Assembly: GCA_021399445.1 (NCBI GenBank)
Contig: JAJTUQ010000002.1
Location: 2,976,001-3,040,000 of the forward strand
DNA from: Xylogone sp. PMI_703
Taxonomy: Eukaryota > Ascomycota > Leotiomycetes
Reading direction: 5' to 3'
DNA length: 64,000 nt
Below, one piece after another: positions 8,533-22,700 of the stretch. Every line of letters starts with the position of its first letter. Position 1 is the first letter of the stretch. A program made the translations under genes and the position numbers. The notes under the pieces are model-generated. The model searched no databases, was not told the DNA's origin, and saw only the letters and a list, made by a program, of their open reading frames with translations.

Positions 8533-11500
8533 ATGGCCGGAGAATCTTCAGACTTAGTTCCTAAGCCGGAGGAACAGGGCAATCTTAACCCGGAGGAACA
8601 AGACATTTTAATACAAGAACAGGAAGTAGAAAAAACCCTAAAGGTAAGCTTACCTATAAGGTTCAAGGGTAAACGAAACAAGTTCAAAGTCTTCAAAATA
8701 CAAATTACTCTGTATTTATTCTTTAATAAAGATCAGTTTGTTAACAACGTCAACCAGATCCTTTAGATCACTTCTTACTTAGAAAAAACTATTTTTGATT
8801 AAATAAGACTTTACCTGAAAACTATTTATTTATGACAAACAAGACCTATTGTTAAACTTTCATAAAATAATTATTTAAGTCCGTTAAAGATTTTTAGAGA
8901 AAAGTTATACTTATTTTCGGTAATATTAATAAAGTAATTAATACTAAAAAAAAAGTATACAACATTCAACAAAAAAGCTTAGCCTTTTATTATATAACAA
9001 AATTCAGAAAATACATTATCCTTACGATTTATAATAATAAAGACTTAAAAAATACCTTTTATAATAATCTCAAAAAAGAAGTAAAAGACAACATTGCTTA
9101 ACTTAACGAAAAACTCAAGACTTTAAGTAATATGATCTATAAAACTATTCAATTTGATAACCGACATTATAAACATAAACTAAAAAAAAAGGTTTTTTCC
9201 GACAAAAAAAAGTACAAAAGATCTTATAAAAAGAAAGAAACAGTAAATATAAAAATATTCACGGAAAACAAAAAGAACAAAAAATCAAACATTAAAAGAA
9301 AAGGAAAAAAGAAGTTCAATCTTACTCTTGAGTAATATAAAGAACAAAGAGAGAAAAACCTTTACTTCAAGTATGGCCAAGTAGGACATAAGGCCTTAGA
9401 ACATAATAACAAAGACAAAAGAAAGTCTAAAGAAATCAAGATTATGTTGATAGTATACTTAAATAATTTAACAGAAAATCTGTTCTCAGACTTTGATAAC
9501 TCAGATTATATCCTTGAAAATATTAAAAACTAATCAATAAACCAGATCTTTTGAACTTTTCCAACAAAAGATCTTACTACAAAAGTTTACTATAACATCA
9601 AAAGCTTAATGTCCTCAAGAGTTTTCTCTTCTACCATAAATAAGCTAAATATATTAATATCTGCCATGAAAAAAGTAAAATAATGAAACTTAGAAATTGC
9701 TAACCCTGACAACTTCTTTCCAGAAAAATATTAAAATATTATTAACCTACCAAATCTTTTCTTCCTAAGACAAATTGAGGAAAAACTAATAATCCATGAA
9801 GAATTTCAAGACAGACTCTACTAAGTCAAAATTGAAACAAACATCAGTGAATCAATATTCAGTATTATATTATAAGACTTTCCGAAAAGAAAAAAACATA
9901 TTAAGATTTTATTAATATATTCCTTATACATAACACCTAAAATATCAGAACTTAATTAAAGAATGGCAAAAAAATCTTTTCGGAAAATCTTTTAAGGTTC
10001 TGAGCTCTTTAACCACATAAAGCAAGAAGATTTTATTATTTAACTTTATCAAATAAATGAGCTATAAATAAATAAAAGAATAATATTAATTAGAACAACT
10101 CTTTACCTTGATAAAAGTTATACAGAAACTTAGAGATTAATCAAAAGAAATATTCTTTAAGATATACTACTTTAACGAGATAAGCTCTTTCAGTACAGAA
10201 TATAGAAATTAAGAACTGTAGTTAAGATTATGTAATCTAACTTCGAAAAAATCATTATTAGTAAATTATACTATAATGACCCAGTACTTTACTCTCTAGG
10301 AGAAAATATATAATTACTCCGATAAGACTCTTATGCCTAGGTTATATATTATGAAGACCAAGAAAAGATATACTAAATTAAGAAAAAAGTATGTCAAGAA
10401 ATAATTTTCTATACAAAGTATCAAGAATAATGTTATAACTATAGGATAAACTATTATTATGAGTTTAACAATAAATAAATACTCCTTAAGAAATATATTA
10501 ACAACCTGTTCAACCTGAGGAAGTCTAGAGTAAAGAGGATATTACCTCAGATAACTCGAGAAAAGGAATTTAATACAGAATTTACCTCTGATATGTTTAT
10601 GACTAATAAAAAAGAAGTTATTTGGTTGAATGTTAAGTTTGACAATAAAAACCTTAAGATTTTGATGGATTCAGGAAACTAAATTAACTTAATTTTGTCA
10701 TAAATCATTAGGATAATAAACATACAGACTAAAGTCTATAATCAGCCTTTACGAATGACTGATAACTTATTAACAAAGGAAGAAATGTTCACTAGAATTA
10801 AAACTCTTACTATAAGGATTAAAAACCACTAAAAATAAACCCAGTTTGAGGTTTCCTTCTTTAGAAAGGAAGATATTATCCTGGGACAATCTTGGTTAGA
10901 ATTCTATAACTTAAACATCAATTAGAAAACAAAGAAATTAATATTTAAATATTACTATAACACTAGACCAAAAGAATGGCTTATACAAGATGTCTTTACT
11001 GTTGAACTTACTCAGGATGACCTCTAGAATAAACTGGACACTTTTCTGGAAAAATACTAAAACTGTCGTAAATTATTTACTCTATGATCGAAGAACATAA
11101 CTTTACTCTTACATAAAGAATAAAATTACAAAATTATTCTTTAGGAAAGTGTAATCCCTTCTTACAAACTTATTTATAAAACAAATCTTGTTAAAGATAA
11201 GATCCTGAGAAAGTGACTAGATAAACAAACCATAAAAAGCTTCTACAGAGAGTTAAGCTCTTTGTGGAGAGCATCATTGATATGGGCACCAAAGCTAAAT
11301 GACCCCCAAAGAAGATTATGTAAAGATTACAGAAATTTAAACAGTAAAACCATAAAAAACAAATACTTATTACTTCATATTAATAGTATACAAGATATAC
11401 TTATTAGAGCCAGATATTTTACGAAATTAGACTTTGCCATAAGATTTAACTTAATAAGAATTAAGGAAAGACATAAGTAGTACATTATTATTCAAACTAA

Positions 11501-14045
11501 ATATGGACTTTATGAACTATTAATCATACTTTTTGGTCTAACAAATATACTAACAATTATGTAAAAAGTGAGTAATACAATTTTGAGACCATATTTAGAT
11601 CGTTTTATAATAGTATATTTGAATAATATCTTGATTTATTCCAAGATGTTAAAAGAACATAAACAATATATTCGTATTATACTTAAAATATTGATTAATA
11701 ACAATATAAAGTATAAGCTAGCCAAGTGTTAGTTCAATACAACAGAAATAAAATTCTTAAATGAAATAGTTTCAGACAAAAGATTCTAAATAAACCTAGA
11801 GAAAGTAAAAACTATCAGAGAATAGTCTACTTCAAAGACAGTCAAAAAAGTTTAATAGTTTAATAAACTTATTAATTATTATAAACATTATATAATAACT
11901 TACTCGAAGATAACTGGCTTGTTGATGAAATTAACGAAAAAAGATACACTCTTCGTTTAGGAAGAAAGGCAAGAGAGAGCCTTCCAAGAGGTTAAAAATC
12001 AGTTTGACGAAGACTAAATACTAGCCTATACTGATCTTGAGAAATTATACTTACTAGAAACAAACACTTTAAATAAGGTATTAAGCAAAGTTTTGTCACA
12101 AAGGGATGACAAAGGACGTTAAAGGCTAGTGGCCTTTTACTCTCGAAAGTTTATTTCAGCAAAGTTAAACTATAACATCTACGAAAAGGAACTCTTGGCT
12201 ATCGTAAATTATTATAAGCATTAAAAGGTTTACTTATATAGTATTAAATATTTATTCGAGATTTTATCAGACTACAAAAATCTAATAATTTTTATGATTA
12301 CTAAAGATTTTAATAATAAACAAATGTACTAGTACAAAACGTTAATATAATACAATTTCAGGATTCATCATATTCAAGGATTAGAGAATGTTAAAGCCAA
12401 TGTTTTGAGTAAACAACTAAATTACATAAAAAGAAGTTTTAAACAAGAATTTACTATATTTAAAAAAAAAGACAATATCTTATACTTTAATCATGTATAA
12501 GTATTAGTAATCATATAAGTTATTGACGAAGAATAGTTAGAACAGATTAAGCTAGTCACTGCAGAAGAAAAAGAAATCTCTAAGAATCCTAAGACTAATT
12601 AACTCGAAGATCAAGAATTCCTAGGTATTTAGCTAAAAGATGAGAAAGTATTTATCTCATCAGTAATTATTTAAGAGTTTATGAAAGAATAACACAAATT
12701 ATTTATATATAGTCATCAAGGAATTACAAAGATCAAGAATAAACTATAGCAGGAATTCTTTATTTTTAAACTTCAGCAGGAAGTCACTAAAGTCATTAAT
12801 AATTATAATATTTATTATAAAGTTAAAACATTAAGAAAAAAGCCTATAGGACAATTAATGTCTCTTCAGATACTAAAGAAACCTTGGACTTTTATTTCAT
12901 GGGATTTTATCACAAGATTATCCTCATCAAGAAGTGTTAATAAACCAGATAAAGATTATTATGACTCAATCTTTACTATAGTAAATAAACTTATAAAGTA
13001 CTTTATCATATTACTATAAAAGAAAACATAAATAACCAAGGATTTAGCAGAAATTATGATTTCTAGAATTATAACAGATTATGACATTTCTGCAAAAATC
13101 ATCTCGGACAGAGATAAGCTCTTTACATCAAAATTCTAAGAAGTAATTTACAAAAAATTAGGTATTAAAAGAAAAATTACCATGAAAGGATAAGCTCAGA
13201 CAGACAGTCAGACTAAATGAGTAAACCAGATCATAAAAGCCTATCTTTACTGTTATATAGATTATAAGTAATCAAATTAGAAAAATCTTTTATCAATAAT
13301 GTAATTAATATATAATAGTATAAAAAATAAAATTACTAAAGTTATGCCTTTCTTTGTAAATTATGGCTACAAAGTCTAAACTCATTTTATAAAAGCAGAA
13401 ATAAGAAACATTTTTAAAACAATTAAACAATAAATAAACAAATTAGAAAAAATCCATAATTACTTAAAGTACAATATCAAATTCACACAAGAACATATAA
13501 AGAAATACTACAATCAAAAATATAATATAAAACTTAAACTTAAAAAAAAGGATAAAGTTTATATTATTCGTAAATTTATTAAAACAATAAAACTAAACAA
13601 TAAATTAAATTAAAAAAAGATTAGATTATACAAAATCAAAAAGAAACTAAGAAATCTGACATATAAACTAAAACTCTTTAACATTATATAAATATACTTA
13701 GTATTTCATATAACTATATTAAAAAAAGTATTACTTAGATTATTGTTAACTTTAGATTTAAAACTAAAATAAAACCTAAATATAAAATAAGAAGTCAAAG
13801 AAATTCTAGACAACAAATTAATAAAGAACAAAAAACAATACTTAGTCAGATAAAAAGAATAAGAAGAATACAGATAGTTAGATACCTGGGAACCAGAGAA
13901 ACATTTTACTAACTTTAGTGAACTCCTGGAAGAGTACAAACAGACGAAGCAAGCCAGGACAAATTAAACAGAACATTAACATAAGCAAAGAAATCAGCAT
14001 TAAAAAGAAAGGCCTCAAAAAGCCTAATCTCTGTCAACTAAGTAA
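8533..14045 (+). pseudogene. Gag-Pol of A2 (RIP-degraded)
   Basis: The gag ATG at 8533 (MAGESSDLVPKPEEQ) is preserved, and the first 77 codons are open before stops begin. A mutated zinc knuckle lies near 9360-9415. The protease frame begins at 10551 (homologue of Met33 in A1), the conserved TGA is at 11214-11216 and the frame ends at 14043-14045. Reverse transcriptase, integrase and chromodomain are recognisable only by alignment to A1; for example DFAIRFNLIRIKE near 11430-11470. Gag to protease distance is one base short of a multiple of three, whereas A4 is in frame, so A2 carries a small indel. Confidence 0.85.
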
Positions 14046-14538
14046 TTTCCGATTGTTGTAACATTTCTTTTTCTTTCTCGAGCCTCTCTTTCTCTTCAAC
14101 AGCATTCAGTTCATTCAGTAATTTCAGACCCCAACAAAATATCTTAACTGTATATGTCTTAAACATTTCACGCTATTTGTTAAAGTGAAAGACCTTTACC
14201 TAAACTTCGATAACCTTCTGTTAAGTTTCTAACCACAAGAAGTTAACCTTCTCCTAATCCTCCGAAAGTTTTCACTTCTTATGACTAAGTATTTCCTAAT
14301 CGATAGCTAAAAAGCCATGAATATTACATTTCGTGCTATTACTTGTCTTAATATACTTTAAGTATTTTAACGAATCTGGAATGACTTAACATATTAGTTT
14401 TTTCTTTTTACATTTACTACAAAAAGACATTTTGATCTCAGTATCTTTAATATAAACCAATAATTTTGACAAGACTTCTTTCTTTCGTTTCTACATAACT
14501 TTACTATAATTTTGTTCAAGTCCATACTTAAAGAACAT
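13915..14538 (-). pseudogene. Antisense cysteine-cluster gene of A2 (RIP-degraded)
   Basis: Homologue of the antisense gene at 3397-4026. The ATG at 14538 is kept. The cysteine region reads CSKCKKKKLIC with its first three cysteines intact and later cysteines changed to Tyr, as expected from G-to-A changes on one strand. Several stops replace Gln or Trp codons. Confidence 0.65.
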
Positions 14539-14628
14539 AATGGAAAAAAAAGAAAGTTTAAATTATTATAAGATCTTCCATATCCTAGTTATAAGCTCTA
14601 GGACAAAGTTAAACTAAGAAAAGGATAA

Positions 14629-15235
14629 TATCATAACTCTACAAGGTTATAATAAGTAACTTAAGTACAAGGTCTTTATAGTCATCACCTTAGTTAAATA
14701 AGTATAAAATAAGATAGCTATCAAAGTCCTGGTTATAGTATCATTAATATTATCATATTATTAATATTAACAAAAGGATAATATAAGTTTAACACTAGTA
14801 TTATAAAAAAAGTTATACAAGTTAAAGAATAGTATTATCAGAATTATAATATTAACCCTTTGATTATATTAGCTAGGTAATAATATTATCAGAGAAATAG
14901 TATTACTTTTCTACTTATGTTAACAATTTACTTATATATACAAAAAGCTAATACTAGTAATTAAATAAGTACCTAGATTAGGTAAGCAGATCCCATGAAT
15001 CCCATGAATCCCTAGGAGAATCAATAAAATCAATAAGACTCGAAGAAAATTCACTCTTTATATAAATAGATAATATTCATAGTAAATAAGAGTTTCGTGC
15101 TCAACTTAATTGATTTACAGCATACCTGCATTTCATAATAACTACCCTAAAGTCTTGTGAAGATATTCTCTTGCCTTTTACCTTTATTTATCATTTGAGT
15201 GATAGATAACCCCATACCCTTGTAGGAACGTTATA
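14629..15235 (+). repeat. 3' LTR of A2
   Basis: 607 bp, starts TATCATAACT (mutated TGTCACGACC) and ends CGTTATA. It is followed by the TTAGT duplication. Confidence 0.93.
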
Positions 15236-18200
15236 TTAGTATAGACTCGTCAATTGGATAATACAAAAAGGTATGATAATATTGCCTAAAGATAAAGGAG
15301 TATATAATATATTTAATATCTGAGTTTATTTAAATATTAAAGAAGGAAAAGGATATCTCCTTATATAAAGCTTTCTTCTAATTCACTAGAGACAGAGAAA
15401 GTGAGGTAGTATTACTTAGTTAAGACATTATCGAAGTAACAAAGGAAAGACAACAGAAGTGAACAAGAACTGCTTATATAAAGTACATAAAGGTATCAGG
15501 ACATTAGATAAATTATATACTTCTTGATTACCAAGAGTTCATAGATATATTTAATAAAAAGAAAATAAGTAAAGTATTAAGCTTTGACAGACTATAACAT
15601 ATAATCAAACTCGGAGAAAGTAAGACATTATTATAAAAGTTAATATACTTACTGGCTGAAAAGGAAATAAAGGTCTTAAGGGAATACTTTTATAGTATAT
15701 TAGAGAAGGAATAAATCAGGTGATCTTTTAGCCTAGTAAGAGTATTAGTGATGTTCGCCTTGAAGAAAGACAGGAAGCTGTGACTTTGTGTTAACTACCA
15801 AGGGTTAAACAAGATCATTATCAAGAACAGGACATTATTATCCCTGATCTTTGAGACATTAAATATATTAGGAAAAGTCAAAATTTACACAAAGCTTAAC
15901 TTAAAAGATATATATTATTGTATTTATATTCATTTGGGTAATAAATAAAAAATAATTTTCTAGACTAGATATAATTATTATAAGTACTGTATAATACTCT
16001 TTAGTCTGTATAATATATTAATAATATTTTAATAATACATTAATAAAATATTAATAAGTTTAGTAAATAAGATATACATTATTTATTTCGACAATATCTT
16101 GATTTTATTAAAAGATAAAGAGGTGTATATATAGTATATACAACAAATCCTTGAATAATTATAATAATATAATCTGTATATTAATCTGGTTAAGTATAAG
16201 TTTTATGTTTGATAAGTTAAATTTTTAGGATATATTATTTCTTCAGACAATATATCGATAAAGAAGAGTTATATAGTTATAATCATAGATTGGCTAACCC
16301 TGATGTTATATAAAGATATTTAAGTATTCTTGGGATTTATAAACTTTTACCGAAAATTTATTCGGAATTATTCAAAGATTACTGTACTTTTAACTAATTT
16401 CTTGAAAAGTATAAAGAAGGGAAAAAAGACAAAGTCACTCGAATTCGATGAGAAAGCGAGGAATATGTTCGAGGAGCTCAAGAAGGTGTTTATGACAGTA
16501 TTTATGTTAATATATTATGTACTAAAACGACTAATCATACTAAAAACTGATATGTTTAATTATGTTATAAAAAAAGTATTATTTTAGTTAATCAAAGAAA
16601 AAGAATAGTCTTAATAACATTTTGTTGTATTTTATTCGAAAAAGTTAGACTTTGTACAATAAGTATATAAGACGTTTGACTAAGAGATATTAGTTATTAT
16701 AATTATACTAGAATAATGGAGATATTACTTAACTTATATTTTTATAATAATTATAATTAAAACTGATCATGATAACTTAAAGTGTTTTATGGACAAAAAG
16801 AAACTTAATAAGAGGTAAATATAATAGATTTAGAAGTTAGTTAAATATGACTTTAAGATTGAATATTGGTCAAGAAAGAGTAATCTTACTGATGTATTAT
16901 TAAAGTACTTAGACTATAAGCCAGAAGTGAATAAAGTGATTAAGGATCTAATGCTGAATTTGAGAGAGAAACTGAGGAGAGTTTTATGTATTAAGATCAA
17001 AGAGATACTAAGACTTGAGGATAATATAAAAATATTAAACTTAGGTTTAAGGAATAATATTTAGAATAATAAGAGTGAATAGTCAAGTAATGACTAAGTA
17101 CGAAGATGTTGTATATTAAGGTTAACCTAAAGAGGTGATTATAATGGCTAAGAAAGGTTGATGAGCAGAGAAGTTTAAGAAAAGGGTTATGAGGACCAGA
17201 TTTAGAGGAGTTATAAGTTAAAGTTGATTTAACGAGGTAATAATGAAGCCGAGAAAAGGTTAACAAACAGAGAAGTTCAAGAAAACTTTATTTTTGTTGT
17301 TACACAAAGCTATAATGACGAGAAAGTGGCGAAATACTAAGGAGGTAAGTATTCTAAGTCTAGGTATAAATCAGGGCTAGTATATATGTAAGTAAGTATA
17401 GATCAGGCTGTATAAAGTACTGGGGCTATAATTGGGTGTGATATAACTCAGGAAGAGCTTAAGCTTATCGCTGAGATTAATGGTTATAAATGCCTCGTCT
17501 CATGAGTACAGATCTGTTTAGTCAGAGTGCTTGAAACAGTATATAATATGTCAACAGATTTGATAGTTAACTTAATTCGTGAGTTTTAGTAAAAGGACAT
17601 TTTTGTACAAGGTTAATGATGGAAGCTTATCTGAAGAAAGAAGAATATTGTTAAAGTCGTCGAGAAGGATTCGAGATACTATAAACAAAGTAAGTCTTAG
17701 GGTAGGTTAATCCTTGAAGACCGAAATATTATGAGAAAAGGTAAGGAAAAGAACCTCAAAAGATTTAATACAGAGATTATAAATAATGAAACAAAGACTT
17801 TGGACAAGATCGAAAACTAAAACTTAGATAAACAAATAGTCAAAGAAATGATAAACTAGGAGTAGCAATAAGTCGAAGGCAAAGAACAACTTTGAAGAAT
17901 AAACTAGATTAGTTTTCTTAGATATAAAGGAAAGATTTATGTTTTTGATAATAAAATTATTAAAGCAGAAATAATGATTATATATTATAATACCTTGACA
18001 ATAAAATATTTAAGATTTAACAAAATATTATAATTGATCTAGAAGAAGTACTTCTGGATAAGTATTAATAAAGATGTAAAGTCTTGGATTTGTACTTATA
18101 TTATATATTAGAGAATAAAAGTAAAGTATTATATATTATATAAGATATTAATATTTTTCTTATAATTTATAATACTATAAAAAGAAATCATTATAAATTT

Positions 18201-18398
18201 TATTATAAACTTATTCTTTAATAAATAAAATAATAATGTTTATAATATATATTATATTATTGTCGATAAATACTCAAAGATAGTGTAATATATATTATAT
18301 CAAAAAATGATTATAACCCTTTAGTTGGTAGACTTATTTATTCAGTATATTATCAAAGACTTTAGAATATCAGAAAGTATAATCTCTGATAAAGGACT
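15236..18398 (+). pseudogene. Reverse transcriptase, RNase H and integrase of element C (first part)
   Basis: Gypsy polymerase relic. The substrate arm is recognisable near 15525-15800 and LCVNYQGLNKIIIKNR near 15784-15830. The catalytic region reads YFDNILIL near 16080-16105, with Asp changed to Asn by RIP. An open stretch at 16330-16587 (GFINFYRKFIRNYSKI and following) is the connection between reverse transcriptase and RNase H. The integrase zinc domain lies near 17970-18120 (KYFW, then mutated Cys codons), and the core ends abruptly at SIISDKG (18380-18394), interrupted by the family B solo LTR. Confidence 0.8.
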
Positions 18399-18681
18399 TG
18401 TGGTAGGGAATCCGCGCGCGGGTAATAGTAGTTCCACCGCCGAAACCTCCGAATTTTATATATGGAGCGGTTCGTACGGTATTGCAATAGACAGCGATTT
18501 GCACTCCTATTTTACAGATATACGAGCTCTGATTGGCTCCCTTACGATTTCTACGATTGCTACAATATCGCGATATTGGTGATCGTATTGTATAGTGTTG
18601 TTGTTGTTGTTCGTTGCATACCTACATGCCGGCTGCCAGAGATCACGTGCCTCCCATAGCACTCACCCCTTCCCTTTCACA
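18399..18681 (+). repeat. Solo LTR of family B inside the integrase of element C
   Basis: 283 bp, from TGTGGTAGGG to CCTTTCACA, flanked by the 4-bp duplication GACT (18395-18398 and 18682-18685). It matches the two LTRs of element B (26635-26919 and 37107-37391) in reverse orientation. It is strikingly GC-rich against its surroundings (for example CCGCGCGCGG near the start), so it is hardly touched by RIP. It contains a TATATA box near 18457. Confidence 0.9.
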
Positions 18682-19139
18682 GACTATAATTTATTAATAA
18701 ATTCTAGGCCTTTGTGTATTTTTACTTACAAATACAAAGATAGCTTTTAATAGTATTTTACTTATAAACTGACGAATAGACAGAGGTACAGAATTAGACT
18801 TTAGAATACTATTTCTAGATATTTTGCTTATATAAGTAAGACAACTAAGCCTTGAAGTTAATACTCATAAAGTTTATATATAATAACAATATCTATAATT
18901 TAACATAATTAATCCTATTCAAGGCTTTTTATAGGTTTGACTTATAAATCCAGTTTAACGTCGAGGACGATGTCCTAAAAAGGAAAACAGTAATTATATA
19001 CAAAAGAATAAAGATATTAAAAGAAGAAAAGAAAATAATAACAAAGTAATAATATAATATTACTAAGATATAAAAAAAGTACTATAATAAAAAACGAAAA
19101 CCTATAATATTTAAAGTAAGTTAATAAATTATAGTATTT
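18682..19139 (+). pseudogene. Integrase core, second part, of element C
   Basis: Resumes the integrase after one GACT copy. A degenerate stretch near 18765-18800 aligns with the TDGQTERQN region of gypsy integrases. It ends at the A3 insertion; the TATTT at 19135-19139 is the A3 target duplication. Confidence 0.55.
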
Positions 19140-19734
19140 TGTCACGACTCTGCAAGGTTGTAATAAGCGACCAGATTATAGGGCCTCCATAGCCATCACC
19201 TTAGTTAAATAAGTATAAATTAAGACAGTTATCAGGGACCTAGTTATGTTATCGCTAGTATTATCGTATTACTAGTACTAGCGAAAGGATAGTATAAGTT
19301 CAACACTAATACTATAAAAAAGGTTGTACAAACTAAAGGATAATATTATCGAAGTTATAATATTAACCTTTTGGTTGTACTAATTAAGAGATAGTATTAT
19401 CGGGAAATTAGTACTACCTTTCTGCTTGTGCTAGTTATTTGCTTATACATGTAGATAGCTAATACTAGTAAATAAGCAATCACATGAAGTGTATACCCAG
19501 TATATTCAGTATATCGAGTATAAGGTATAACCAATATACTTAATATACTAATTCTTATTATATAGATAAATAGCTTTACAGTAAATAAGAGTTTCGTGCT
19601 TAACTCAATTGATTTATAGCATACCTGCATTTCATCGTAATTATCTTAAACCATCGTGAAGTTACTCTCTTGCCCTTTACCTTCATCTATCATTTGAATG
19701 ATAGATAACCTTAAACTTTTGTAAGAACGTTACA
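19140..19734 (+). repeat. 5' LTR of A3 (595 bp)
   Basis: Starts TGTCACGACT and ends CGTTACA. The region around 19485-19550 has repeated TATACCCAG/AGTATA units in place of the GGATCCCAT block of A1. Confidence 0.92.
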
Positions 19735-19763
19735 CTTTGAGTACCTTAAAACTCGAAGGTACT
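19735..19763 (+). other. Untranslated leader and primer-binding region of A3
   Basis: Only 29 bases separate the LTR from the gag ATG at 19764. They contain a perfect inverted repeat, AGTACCTT (19740-19747) and AAGGTACT (19756-19763), and no TGG that would match a tRNA 3' end. Confidence 0.5.
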
Positions 19764-22700
19764 ATGGCCGGAGACTCATCTTCACAGCAAAACCCTCAAG
19801 CCCCAGAGGCTAACCTTAACTCGACGACTAACTTTATCGAAAGAAAGCTGGACCTAGGAAAAATCGAAAGCTTTAGAGGAGACAGGTCCAAGCTGAAACT
19901 TTTCAAGTTCTGAACTTATTTATATTTGAACTTGCATAAAGATAAGTTTCAAAATGACTTTCAACGGATCATGTGGCTGTTCATTTACCTAGAAGGAGAA
20001 GTGTTATAATGGGCTTTGTCATATGTAAAGAACTTCGAGAACTTCACCGAAAAGGATAAAGGAAGATGGCAGGATACTACTAACTTGTTTGTATCCTTCA
20101 AGAACTTTAAAAAAGAAATGGAAAGAGTCTTCGGGGATTTTCATGAAACGGATAGGACAGAACAGTAATTATACACCTTGAAACAGACTGGCTTTGCTTT
20201 TGCCTATAATATTAAATTCTGACAACTAAGCAATATGACTAGCTGGGAGGACAGAGTATTAATGTTTTGGCATTGCCAGGGATTGAAGGAATCCGTTAAA
20301 GACGAATTAGCTCGTATCAGACTTTGCCCGGATATGTTAGTTAAATAGATAAGGAAAACCGAGGAGATTAACAATTTTTAATATAAACAGTATATGAAAA
20401 AGAAAGGAAGAATTCCTTACTCTTCACAGATAAATAAACGAAAAAGCTATGTCGATGATCGAAAGGACCCGATGGACCTCGATAGAATCACAGGAGAAAG
20501 AAGACAAGGTCCAAAGAATTATAATAAAAGATCACCAAAAAGAAAAAACAGATATAACCTGATTCTTGAATAATACAAAGAAAAAAGAGAAAAAAAACTC
20601 TATTATAAGTGTGGACAAGCCAGACACATTACCCAGGAATACAGTAACAAGGACAAAGGAAAGCCAAAAGAGACTAAGACTATATCCATGATGTCCTCGG
20701 CCGAAGATAACGAATTCCACGGTTCAAATAATGTCTTATTGGCAAGATAGAGTGACTCTGACGAGTTATCAGAAAATGTTAAAAATTAGTTTATGGACTA
20801 GATCTTATGAATTTTTCCTATGGAAGATCTTACGACGGAAGTTTACTATGATGCCAAGAGTACAACGTCTTCAGGAGTCTTTTCTCCTACCGTTAATGAG
20901 TTAGACATATTAATATCTGCCGGGGAGGAAGTAGAACGACAAGGCTTGGAAACTGTTAACCTTGACAACTTCTCTCTAGAAGAATATTAGGACATTACTG
21001 ACTTGCCAGACCTGTTCTTCCCAGGACAAGTCAGGGGAGAACTGATGATCCATGAAGAATTTCAAGACAGTTTTAATCAAGTCGACTAGGAATCCCTAAA
21101 AAGAAAAGGATATACTAGAATTTCACCAGTGTATTCCTTATACACAACATCTAAGGTATCAGAACCTAACTAAAGAATGGCAGAGGAATCTTTTCGGAAA
21201 ATCTTCTGGGGTTTTGAGTTCTTTAACTACATAAAGCGAGAAGATTTTATTGTCTAACCTTATCAAACAAATAAACTATAAGTAGGTAAAAGAATAATAT
21301 TAATTAGAATAGCTTTTTACCCTGACGAAAGTTATATAAAAACTTAAAAATTAGTCAAAAGAAATATTTTTAAGATATATTATTTTAGTAAAATAAGTTT
21401 TTTTAGTACAGAATATAGAAATTAAGAACAGTAATTAAGATCATATGGTTTAACTTCGGAAAAATCGTTATCAACAGATTATATTATGATGACTTAGTAC
21501 TTTACTCTTTAAAAGAAAATATATAGTCACCCCGACAAGACTTTTATATTTAAGTTATATATTATAAAGATCAAGAGAAGACATACTAGGCTAAAAAGGA
21601 AGTACGTCAAGAAACAATTTTCTATACAGAATATCAAAAGTAATATTATAACTACGAGATAAATCATTATTATGAGTTTAACGACGAATGAATACTCTTT
21701 AAGAAGTATGTCAATAACCTGTTTAACTTAAGAAAGCTTAGAATAAAGAAAATATTGTTTTAGATAACTCGAGAAAAAGAATTTAATACAGAATTTGTCT
21801 CTGATGTGTTTATGGCTGATGAAAAAGACGTTATTTAGTTAAATGTTAAGTTTAACAACAAAAACCTTAAAGTCTTAGTAGATTCAGGAAACTAGATTAA
21901 CCTAATCTTGTTATGAGTTACTAAAATGATAAACGTACAGATTGAAGTTTATAATCAGTTTTTACGAATAGTCAATAGTTTATTAGTAAAGAAAGGAATA
22001 TTTACAAAAACTAAATTTTTTACTATAAGAATTGAAAATTACTAAGAATAAATCTGGTTTAAGGTTTTTTTCCTTGGAAAAGAAGATATTATCCTAAGAC
22101 AACCTTGGTTAGAATTCTATGACTTAAACGTTAATTAAAAAATAAAGAAATTGACATTTAAATGTCACTACAACGTTAGACTAAAGGAATAATCTACGTA
22201 AGATGTTTTTACTGTTAAACTTGTTCAGGATAACTTCTAGAATAAACTGGATACTTTCCCGGAAGAATACTAAGACTGTCATAAGTTATTCATTTTATGA
22301 CCGAAGAATATAGCTTTACCTTTACACAAAGAATAAGATCACGAAATCATTTTCCAAGAAAGTATAACCTTTTTATATAAACTTATTTATAGAACAAATC
22401 TTATTAAGGATAAAATCCTGAAAAAATGACTGAATGAATAAACTACAAAGAACTTCTACAAAGAGTTAAGCTTTTCGTGGGGAGTATTATTGATATAGAC
22501 GTCAAAGCCAGACGACCCCCAGGGAAGATTATATAGAGATTACAGAAATTTAAACAATAAAACTATAAAAAACAAATACTTATTACTTTGTATTAACAGT
22601 ATATAAGATATACTCATTAAAGTCAGATATTTCACGAAATTAGACTTCGTTACAAAGTTTAACTTAATAAAGATTAAAGAAAGACATAAGTAATATATTG

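Larger units (their letters stand above)
7897..15235 (+). mobile_element. LTR retrotransposon family A, copy A2 (full length, RIP-degraded)
   Basis: Two 607-bp LTRs (7897-8503 and 14629-15235) flanked by TTAGT at 7892-7896 and 15236-15240. The 7,339-bp element carries the same order as A1: gag-pol relic, then an antisense relic. It is inserted in the protease region of element C. Very heavily AT-biased. Confidence 0.95.
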
